Shown piece by piece: positions 22,191 through 27,612 of a stretch of 27,612 nt of DNA. The position numbers were made by a program, and so were the translations under genes. This DNA comes from CAYRAV01 sp964422365 (GTDB lineage Bacteria > Bacillota > Clostridia > Lachnospirales > Lachnospiraceae). Where the stretch lies: assembly GCA_964422365.1 (NCBI GenBank), contig CAYRAV010000042.1, positions 1 through 27,612 on the forward strand, in the 5' to 3' direction. The notes beneath the pieces were generated by a model. That model was not told the origin of the DNA, did not search any database, and saw only the letters and a list, made by a program, of their open reading frames with translations. Every line of letters starts with the position of its first letter. Positions within the stretch are counted from its first letter, which is position 1.

Positions 22191-22312
22191 CACATGGTTA
22201 AACTGTTCCCAACCTCCCTGCTATAAATCATATATTATATTATTGGATTTTAATGAGCAGTTCCAGTAGTTTTAAAGTCAAATTGCCTCTCCAACCCCTC
22301 ACTTCTCACTTT

Positions 22313-24229
22313 CTACAATAAAGTAATTAATTCATCTCCAACTTCTATACTTCCTAATGTACTTGAAAGAATATCTGTATATTGATCTGAATTCGTTACA
22401 ATCACAGGTGTAATAACAGGATACCCTGCTTCTTTAATTTTTAATATATCAAACTCTAACAGTAGCTCTCCTTTCTTCACTTTATCTCCCTGTGCTGCTT
22501 TTGGTGTAAATCCTTCGCCCTCCAGATTCACTGTATCCATTCCAACATGAAGCAGAATTTCAATTCCATCCTCTGACAACATGCCAATGGCATGACTAGT
22601 TGGAAAAAATGCTGTAATCTCTCCATCAAATGGTGCATACAGTTTTCCTTCTGCTGGAACAATCGCAACTCCCTGCCCAAGTACTCCTGTTGCAAATGCT
22701 TCATCCTCCACTATAGCTAACTCTTTTACTTCACCCCTTAATGGCGATGCTATTATTTTTTTTCTTCCTATTTCATTTGATACTTCATTCTTGATTTCTG
22801 TTTTCTTATTCCTCTTATCATCTTCATATGTAACCATAGTTGCAACAAAGGCAATTGCCATAGCAATTATTGTACCAACAATGACCCAAACCATACTCTC
22901 AATCGTATTATCCCCAATATAGCTTGGAAGTCCAAATACGCCAAGACCACCCATCTGATAAGATTTCGCCCCTGCTGCTCCAATGATTCCTCCTCCAATA
23001 GCTGCTGCCACACAAGATATAATAAATGGTTTTTTCTTTGGAAGTGTAATACCATAAATACAAGGTTCTGTCACACCAAACATACCAGAGATAAATGCTG
23101 GCAATGCAAGATTTTTCATCCCTTTATCCTTAGTTTTTAAATAAATAGCAAACACTACCATTGACTGTGCAAATGAAGCTGCAAAGTATGGTGATAAAAT
23201 CATGTCATATCCTAACTGTGAATAATTCATCATTGAAAGCGGAACCAAGCCCCAATGCAGTCCAAATATTACAAGTACCTGCCAGAATGCTCCTACAAGC
23301 AGACCTGCAATTAAACCGCCAACTACCGGAATACTATAAACTGTTCCAAATATAATACCAATTACATTACACATAAATGAAGTAATTGGTCCAATTAGTA
23401 AAAAGGTTAATGGTATCATAATCACAAAAGTAAATAATGGTGCCAGAAACGTTTTTACTACATCAGGAATCATCTTTTTAAACCATTTCTCCATCTTCAC
23501 TGCAAAATAAGTTGCCACAATAATAGGAACAACCGTTGATAAATAACCGCCTGATGGCATAATAATTGGAATACCAAAAAACATCGCACTATATGACATT
23601 GCAAAATCTGTTCCCTCAAATATGGTTCCAATTGCCTCTGCACCTGCCATAGCTGTAATACCAGAATAGCACATAGAGGCACCAAGACCAATCCCTAAAA
23701 ACTGACTTCCACCAAACTTCTTTGCAGCTGTAGCACCTAATATAATTGGAAGAAATGCAAAGAAACCATCTCCAAAGGAATACCATAATTGATAAGCACC
23801 TGTAGCTGCTGCATCCTTATCCAAAAATGCCCACAATGCCAATAAACCTTTGATAATACCTGCTGCACAAAGAATACTAAGAGTTGGCTGGAAAATACCT
23901 GAAATCCAGTCAATTAATGTTGCACCAACACCCATTCTCTCTTTGGATGCTTCTCCTGATACCGGTGCATCTCCAGTAATATGTGCATGTTCACAAACAA
24001 CTGCATATACATCGGGGACATGATTCCCAATAACAATCTGATACTGTCCCCCTGACTGCATTACTGTTACAATACCATCTGCTGCCTTCAGTACGTCTGT
24101 GTTAGCCTTTGACTCGTCTTTTAACTTAAAACGAAGTCTTGTAATACAATGAGTAAGACTTAAAATATTTTCTTTTCCACCCACGTTCTGAATAATGATT
24201 CTTGCCAATCCATCATACTTACTAGCCAT
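22313..24229 (-). CDS. bglP: Beta-glucoside-specific PTS enzyme IIBCA
   Basis: 638 residues from the ATG at 24229 (AAGGAGG 8 bp upstream). Domain order IIB-IIC-IIA. IIB (1-85): phospho-cysteine C28 in LTHCITRLRF. IIC (about 105-470): ten or so membrane segments with GGYLSTVVPIIVATYFAVKM and the GVTEPCIYGITLP motif. IIA (about 490-638): LLHVGMDTVNLEGEGF with His at about 561, and the C-terminal GDELITLL. It imports and phosphorylates beta-glucosides. The 6-phospho-beta-glucosidase downstream uses the product. No regulator (LicT/BglG) lies next to it. A tandem 30-bp repeat at 24386-24445 is a candidate operator. Confidence 0.96.
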   Translation of the reverse strand: MASKYDGLARIIIQNVGGKENILSLTHCITRLRFKLKDESKANTDVLKAADGIVTVMQSGGQYQIVIGNHVPDVYAVVCEHAHITGDAPVSGEASKERMGVGATLIDWISGIFQPTLSILCAAGIIKGLLALWAFLDKDAAATGAYQLWYSFGDGFFAFLPIILGATAAKKFGGSQFLGIGLGASMCYSGITAMAGAEAIGTIFEGTDFAMSYSAMFFGIPIIMPSGGYLSTVVPIIVATYFAVKMEKWFKKMIPDVVKTFLAPLFTFVIMIPLTFLLIGPITSFMCNVIGIIFGTVYSIPVVGGLIAGLLVGAFWQVLVIFGLHWGLVPLSMMNYSQLGYDMILSPYFAASFAQSMVVFAIYLKTKDKGMKNLALPAFISGMFGVTEPCIYGITLPKKKPFIISCVAAAIGGGIIGAAGAKSYQMGGLGVFGLPSYIGDNTIESMVWVIVGTIIAMAIAFVATMVTYEDDKRNKKTEIKNEVSNEIGRKKIIASPLRGEVKELAIVEDEAFATGVLGQGVAIVPAEGKLYAPFDGEITAFFPTSHAIGMLSEDGIEILLHVGMDTVNLEGEGFTPKAAQGDKVKKGELLLEFDILKIKEAGYPVITPVIVTNSDQYTDILSSTLGSIEVGDELITLL

Positions 24230-24385
24230 AACACATACCTCCTTATCCATTTATTATTAAACAATCCCGAAAACCTAAACCATTAAAAACACTGCCTTCT
24301 TCATTTACAATTTTATGTTATCTCCTCAAAATCCTATGATATTCTTTTTTAATACTGTAAAAATGTGTATTTTGAATTTCTTTAT

Positions 24386-24445
24386 TTTAAAGTTAACACT
24401 TCTAAAAGTGTCATATTTAAAGTTAACATTTCTAAAAGTGCCATA
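24386..24445. promoter_or_regulatory. Tandem 30-bp repeat upstream of the beta-glucoside PTS gene
   Basis: Two adjacent 30-bp units (24386-24415 and 24416-24445) differ at two positions. Each contains the palindrome GTTAAC, and the first unit contains CACTT-CTAA-AAGTG (imperfect in the second). The repeat lies 157-216 bp before the start codon of the PTS gene. Direct tandem copies of an inverted repeat suggest paired repressor or activator sites. No full ribonucleic antiterminator site with terminator was recognised between here and the gene. Confidence 0.5.
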
Positions 24446-24552
24446 AAATTAGCATTTTCCTATATATCAAATGTCATCCAAAACTATATGCGTTAGAGCT
24501 CATTCGAAGGCTATCAAAATATTTTATGATATCTAACTAAGATTGAAATATA

Positions 24553-24610
24553 CAAAACCTGAATAAAATAAAACACAAAATAACTTTGTATCTATTTCAT
24601 TCAGGTTTTG
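24553..24610. terminator. Large hairpin, possible terminator
   Basis: CAAAACCTGAAT (24553-24564) pairs perfectly with ATTCAGGTTTTG (24599-24610) and extends inward by AAATA/TATTT after one mismatch. The downstream T content is modest on both strands, so termination is uncertain. Confidence 0.5.
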
Positions 24611-24840
24611 CCGGCCCATTGTAATAATCCCAATTAAAAATATTTTATTTATTCGTTTGTTCTACATCCACATCCTAATCTTTCAAAGCAACACATTTTA
24701 AAAACCTGCATGCTATTTTTGTTTTTCCCATCGCAGTAGTGCACTGACATGACTATATTTAGCCAAATCACCCTTAATATAAAGACATATTTTCTTAATC
24801 CAACAAATATCATGGTTATGATAAATATAAATGTGTTGCT

Positions 24841-25015
24841 ATACTAAAGTGTGTTTGAAAATTACTTGTTACAAGATGTGCATCACAATTTGTGGGGGAT
24901 TTGTTCCAAATTCATGAGGTGTAGCAGATTACATTGAATGAATTTGGGTCAAATATCTACGCAAAGCGGGGTGTGCAGATTGTAGCAATGAATTTTAAAA
25001 CACGTTTTAGTGTAT
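24841..25015. mobile_element. MITE-like palindromic element, copy 3
   Basis: Starts ATACTAAAGTGTGTTTGAAA and its inverted end is AATTTTAAAACACGTTTTAG followed by TGTAT. The interior matches copies 1 and 2, without the 63-bp insert. The central hairpin (GTAGC-AG-ATTAC) has lost pairing, so this copy looks older. It lies in the AT-rich spacer upstream of the PTS gene. Confidence 0.82.
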
Positions 25016-25519
25016 TGGTACATTGATATTTGGTAAAACTACACTGAATAAATTTTTAAAAATAATATTCAATAATCCTCAACGCAGACTCACTACACTG
25101 TGGTTTTTAAATACTGTATCTGGAAATCTCGCAAGTAATTTTTCTGAATATCAACATATCACTACACTAATTCTCTTTGATTTTCGTCTATAGAACTCAG
25201 TACATTGTTATTAATTACTTTCAGGACTCTCATAACAAAACCTTTCTCATTCTAAAACCCCAAAATTTAATATATTATAAATCATGCCTATACCATTATA
25301 GCATTTTATTCACCTCTCATATATTTCTAATCTAATAAACTTACTATAATAAATACTTCCCTCGATTTTGAATAACTATAACTGAATCATACAAACTCTT
25401 ATTATGTAAACAATGATTATAAACATCTCTCATTTTCAACACAAGCATCCATAATATTATCTACTACTTCATTCCATAAATATAATTATTAATAGGTACA
25501 AAAAGACTGGCATTATAAC

Positions 25520-25597
25520 TTACAAACCTGATTTATCAGAACCATGCATAAAATTATAATCCAGTCTTACCTTACAAAAAATAACAATCCGCTTCAT
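25520..25597 (-). CDS. Possible 25-residue small ORF or gene remnant
   Basis: ATG at 25597, stop TAA at 25520-25522: MKRIVIFCKVRLDYNFMHGS and five more residues. A good promoter lies directly upstream (25613-25641), leaving a leader of only about 10 nt and a weak AGGA. It could be the 5' end of a decayed gene, a small peptide gene, or chance. I do not recognise it. Confidence 0.3.
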   Translation of the reverse strand: MKRIVIFCKVRLDYNFMHGSDKSGL

Positions 25598-25612
25598 TTA
25601 TCCTATATGCTT

Positions 25613-25641
25613 ATAATACAATATATGAAGAAAATCGTCAA
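25613..25641 (-). promoter_or_regulatory. Sigma-A-like promoter with no clear gene downstream
   Basis: On the minus strand TTGACG (25641-25636), 17 bp, TATTAT (25618-25613). Each box differs from consensus by one base. Transcription would run into the 1.3-kb gene-poor spacer. Confidence 0.55.
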
Positions 25642-25702
25642 TATTTTTTTACAAAATGTATATATTTATAAGAACTACTTTATATACTCTTAGCAGCTTC
25701 TT

Positions 25703-26587
25703 CTAATCACTACATCTCATACCTTTACTTATACTATTATCTATACTTTTAGAAAAAGAAATTTCATCTTTAACTATATAATATTTTTGTAATTCCTTAA
25801 ATAATGAACCATCATAATAACAATCTCCAAATATCTTATGAAATAAAGAAATTCTTTTACAAATAAACCAAATTATGGTTTGGAAACCTGGAATTATAAA
25901 AGTATGTTTTCCATAAGATTTTCTTATCTTCACAAACATATCCGATGTATTCACATATTCTTTATTTTGAACATGATATATTCCTGTTTTAGGCATTTGT
26001 ATCATTTTTTCTATATATTGGCAAAGTGTCCCTATATATATCATACTTCTTTGATTTTTCACCTTTGGAAATATCATGATATATTTTGCTAATTTTTCTA
26101 ATTTTGCAAAATTTCCAGGACAATTGGGACCATATACCATAGGAGGACGTACTATAGTCACAATAAAGTTTTCACTCGACATTTTAAGCAGCTTTTTTTC
26201 AGCCTGTAATTTACTGTTACCATATAAAGTAGTTGGTTTTGGCTTTGAATTCTTTGTAACCTTTTCCGCCTTATCACCAAAAACTGCCATTGTGCTCATA
26301 AAAATAAATTGCCCCACCTGAGCATCTTTTGCTTTTTGAGCAATCTCAACTGCCATGTCTCTATTAATTTTTTTATACAAAACTCCTTTTTCATCAGTCT
26401 CTTTCCTATGAACAATTGCAGCAACCAGAATAACTATATCATACATTCCAAAGTCAGATTGTTTCCAGGCTGCATTTACTGCACCTACTTTATCAATTTT
26501 AAACTGATATTCCTTTTGCTTTGAACAATATAATTCAAAGTAATTTCCAATATAACTATGTTCGCCTATCACTAAAATATTTTGCAT
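25703..26587 (-). CDS. NAD-dependent epimerase/dehydratase family protein (extended SDR)
   Basis: 294 residues from the ATG at 26587 (GGTGG upstream; a longer frame to 26611 is less likely). N-terminal Rossmann motif ILVIGEHSYIGNYF (the central Gly is replaced by Ser), then VAAIVH, FMSTMAVFG, the catalytic YGNSK (Tyr and Lys), RPPMVYGP and RSMIYIGTLCQYI. This is the pattern of WcaG-type nucleotide-sugar epimerases or reductases, commonly found in capsule or O-antigen clusters. Here it stands alone between a tRNA cluster and a gene-poor AT-rich region. Codon use is A/T-rich with many AAA and ATA, which hints at acquired DNA. The substrate cannot be deduced. Confidence 0.88.
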   Translation of the reverse strand: MQNILVIGEHSYIGNYFELYCSKQKEYQFKIDKVGAVNAAWKQSDFGMYDIVILVAAIVHRKETDEKGVLYKKINRDMAVEIAQKAKDAQVGQFIFMSTMAVFGDKAEKVTKNSKPKPTTLYGNSKLQAEKKLLKMSSENFIVTIVRPPMVYGPNCPGNFAKLEKLAKYIMIFPKVKNQRSMIYIGTLCQYIEKMIQMPKTGIYHVQNKEYVNTSDMFVKIRKSYGKHTFIIPGFQTIIWFICKRISLFHKIFGDCYYDGSLFKELQKYYIVKDEISFSKSIDNSISKGMRCSD

Positions 26588-26867
26588 ATTTGCACCACCC
26601 CGATCAAACACAAAGGGTAAAAAAATGTGTTTGCATATTTTCCCTTTCTTCTATTCTTCTTTCATCCTTCCACACCAAACCTTTTCCTCACAAGCTCATT
26701 CATACAGAGAGATAAACACAAACTCCTAAAATACAACAACTACAATATATTTTTTCCAATTATCACATTCTTCATTCTTGACATTTATCAAATATTTTTA
26801 GTATTATTTCAAATAAAACAACCTATAGATGACATTTCTTTATTAGGAAATTTCCCATTTTCTAATA

Positions 26868-26894
26868 AAGAAAAAAAGCCTCTCATAAGGCTTT
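26868..26894 (-). terminator. Terminator of the tRNA cluster
   Basis: AAAGCCT-CTCATA-AGGCTTT (26875-26894), a perfect 7-bp stem, is followed on the minus strand by seven T residues. It lies just after tRNA-Arg. The rest of the 26588-26900 spacer is AT-rich with no gene seen. Confidence 0.88.
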
Positions 26895-26900
26895 CACTAA

Positions 26901-26974
26901 CGTGCGTGAGAAGATTCGAACTCCCGACACCTAGGTCCGTAGCCTAGTGCTCTATCCAGCTGAGCTACACGCAC
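26901..26974 (-). tRNA. tRNA-Arg (ACG)
   Basis: Full cloverleaf: acceptor GTGCGTG/CACGCAC, D arm GCTCAGCTGGATAGAGC, anticodon stem CTAGG/CCTAG with loop CTACGGA (anticodon ACG) and T arm GGGAGTTCGAATCTTC. No encoded CCA. Last gene of the cluster. Confidence 0.95.
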
Positions 26975-27011
26975 ATATCAATATTTAACCGAATTTTACT
27001 TAATAACATAT

Positions 27012-27037
27012 AAAAATAGCACACTAGTGCTATTTTT
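27012..27037. terminator. Perfect terminator hairpin inside the tRNA cluster
   Basis: AAAAATAGCAC-ACTA-GTGCTATTTTT: an 11-bp perfect stem with A/T flanks active in both directions. It lies 2 bp from the 3' end of tRNA-Leu and 37 bp before tRNA-Arg. Confidence 0.85.
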
Positions 27038-27039
27038 AA

Positions 27040-27125
27040 TGCCGGCGACCGGAATCGAACCGGTACGGGAAATTAATCCCACAGGATTTTAAGTCCTGGG
27101 CGTCTGCCAGTTCCGCCACGCCGGC
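27040..27125 (-). tRNA. tRNA-Leu (TAA)
   Basis: 86 nt with the long variable arm of class II tRNAs. Acceptor GCCGGCG/CGCCGGC; anticodon stem CAGGA/TCCTG with loop CTTAAAA (anticodon TAA); T-loop GGTTCGATTCC. No encoded CCA. Confidence 0.96.
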
Positions 27126-27130
27126 ATTAA

Positions 27131-27203
27131 TGGGACCTACAGGGCTCGAACCTGTGACCCTCTGCTTGTAAGGCAGATGCTCTCCCAGCTGAGCTAAGAT
27201 CCC
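27131..27203 (-). tRNA. tRNA-Val (TAC)
   Basis: 73 nt. Acceptor GGGATCT/AGGTCCC with one T-G pair; anticodon stem TCTGC/GCAGA with loop CTTACAA (anticodon TAC); T arm CAGGTTCGAGCCCTG. Confidence 0.96.
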
Positions 27204-27238
27204 ATAATCACTATTAATTTACATTCCTCTCAGAACGA

Positions 27239-27312
27239 CGACCCAGAAGGGACTCGAACCCTCGACCTCCGCCGTGACAGGGCGGCGCTCTAACCAACTG
27301 AGCTACTAGGCC
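27239..27312 (-). tRNA. tRNA-Asp (GTC)
   Basis: 74 nt. Acceptor GGCCTAG/CTGGGTC with G-T pairs; anticodon stem CCGCC/GGCGG with loop CTGTCAC (anticodon GTC); T arm GAGGGTTCGAGTCCCTT. Confidence 0.96.
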
Positions 27313-27333
27313 ATTGCAAATATCCATTTGCAA

Positions 27334-27406
27334 AGCCGATGATCGGACTCGAACCGATAACCTGCTGATTACAAATCAGCTGCTCTGCCAATTGAGCCAC
27401 ATCGGC
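27334..27406 (-). tRNA. tRNA-Thr (TGT)
   Basis: 73 nt. Acceptor GCCGATG/CATCGGC; anticodon stem GCTGA/TCAGC with loop TTTGTAA (anticodon TGT); T arm ATCGGTTCGAGTCCGAT. Confidence 0.96.
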
Positions 27407-27423
27407 ATACAATTTAAAAATAA

Positions 27424-27497
27424 TGGACCTTCAGGGACTCGAACCCAGGACCCATCGGTTATGAGCCGATTGCTCTCACCAACTGAGCTAAAGGTCC
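27424..27497 (-). tRNA. tRNA-Met (CAT)
   Basis: 74 nt. Acceptor GGACCTT/AAGGTCC; anticodon stem ATCGG/CCGAT with loop CTCATAA (anticodon CAT). It lacks the three G-C pairs of initiator tRNA, so it is elongator Met or possibly a lysidine-modified Ile; Met is preferred from its overall likeness to clostridial elongator Met. Confidence 0.88.
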
Positions 27498-27562
27498 ACA
27501 TTATAAATGTTCGTGAACTTAGTCCACACCTTAAATAACTCTAACTTAGCACTTTGGCTAAA

Positions 27563-27612
27563 TGACTCCTACGGGAATCGAACCCGTGTTACCGCCGTGA
27601 AAGGGCGATGTC
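27563..27612 (-). tRNA. tRNA-Glu (TTC), partial at the window edge
   Basis: Only the 3' two-thirds are present: anticodon loop CTTTCAC (anticodon TTC) with stem TCGCC/GGCGG, variable loop TAACA, T arm CGGGTTCGATTCCCG and acceptor strand AGGAGTC with discriminator A. The 5' part lies beyond 27612. Confidence 0.92.

Larger units (their letters stand above)
24446..25702. other. Long AT-rich spacer with a hairpin, a MITE copy and a possible short gene
   Basis: Apart from the hairpin at 24553-24610, the MITE-like copy at 24841-25015 and the short ORF at 25520-25597 (all listed), nothing convincing is seen in these 1.26 kb. On the minus strand between about 25417 and 25530 short stretches read protein-like in shifting frames (SYNASLFVPINNYIYGMK; EVVDNIMDACVENERCL), compatible with a decayed gene of the neighbouring polysaccharide-type locus. 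Confidence 0.5.

Noticed and set aside
24230..24385. LicT/BglG-type antiterminator RNA site upstream of the PTS gene
   Set aside because: Only GGATTGTT is seen near 24265; the second half of the site and an overlapping terminator are missing.
26627..26947. 106-codon plus-strand ORF ending in tRNA-Arg
   Set aside because: It runs into the tRNA gene and terminator and has no RBS; an antisense artefact.
27314..27538. 74-codon plus-strand ORF across the tRNA genes
   Set aside because: It is the well-known false protein from the antisense of tRNA genes (motifs such as RTRTDNL and GTRTQD).

Overview
The window looks like chromosomal DNA of a low-GC, spore-forming anaerobic Firmicute, most likely a Lachnospiraceae-type gut clostridium. 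The evidence is the sporulation genes (spoVT, yabP, yabQ), the anaerobic radical-SAM thiazole pathway (ThiH), a BspA-type leucine-rich-repeat surface protein, and strong AGGAGG ribosome binding sites. No 16S rRNA is present, so a genus cannot be named from the sequence.

Layout. 2-640 is the 3' end of a TrkH potassium transporter gene. 678-776 is a small palindromic insertion. 884-3237 (minus) is a secreted LRR/Thr-Pro-repeat protein gene interrupted by a 100-N assembly gap. 3367-6172 is a compact regulatory locus: a secreted protein gene (minus) diverges from a BlaI-like repressor, an M56 membrane protease and a translationally coupled small secreted protein. The divergent genes start from two back-to-back perfect consensus promoters, each followed by a 17-bp inverted repeat. 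6698-11005 (minus) is a phosphorelay set: Hpt protein, REC-HD-GYP response regulator and hybrid histidine kinase. 11423-12238 is a Cof-type HAD phosphatase. 12457-15920 is a thiazole-synthesis operon (thiS-thiG-thiH-tenI-like) followed by a PrcB-like lipoprotein gene. 16177-20245 is the conserved Firmicute block spoVT-mazG-hup-rqcP-yabP-yabQ-divIC. 20392-24229 is a beta-glucoside PTS (IIBCA) with its 6-phospho-beta-glucosidase. 24230-25702 is a long AT-rich spacer. 25703-26587 is an NAD-dependent epimerase gene. 26901-27612 is a seven-tRNA cluster (Glu, Met, Thr, Asp, Val, Leu, Arg), all on the minus strand.

Most genes after position 6.7 kb are on the minus strand. Three related copies of a MITE-like palindromic element (about 175-230 bp) lie at 6491-6684, 21961-22190 and 24841-25015. 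One of them sits inside the beta-glucoside operon. Other hairpin-forming repeats lie at 678-776, 11086-11141 and 16568-16624.

The best candidate for an undescribed system is the BlaI/M56/secreted-protein locus. It has the repressor and protease architecture of beta-lactam sensing, but the M56 protein lacks a penicillin-binding sensor domain and the neighbours are small secreted proteins of unknown function rather than a beta-lactamase or PBP.
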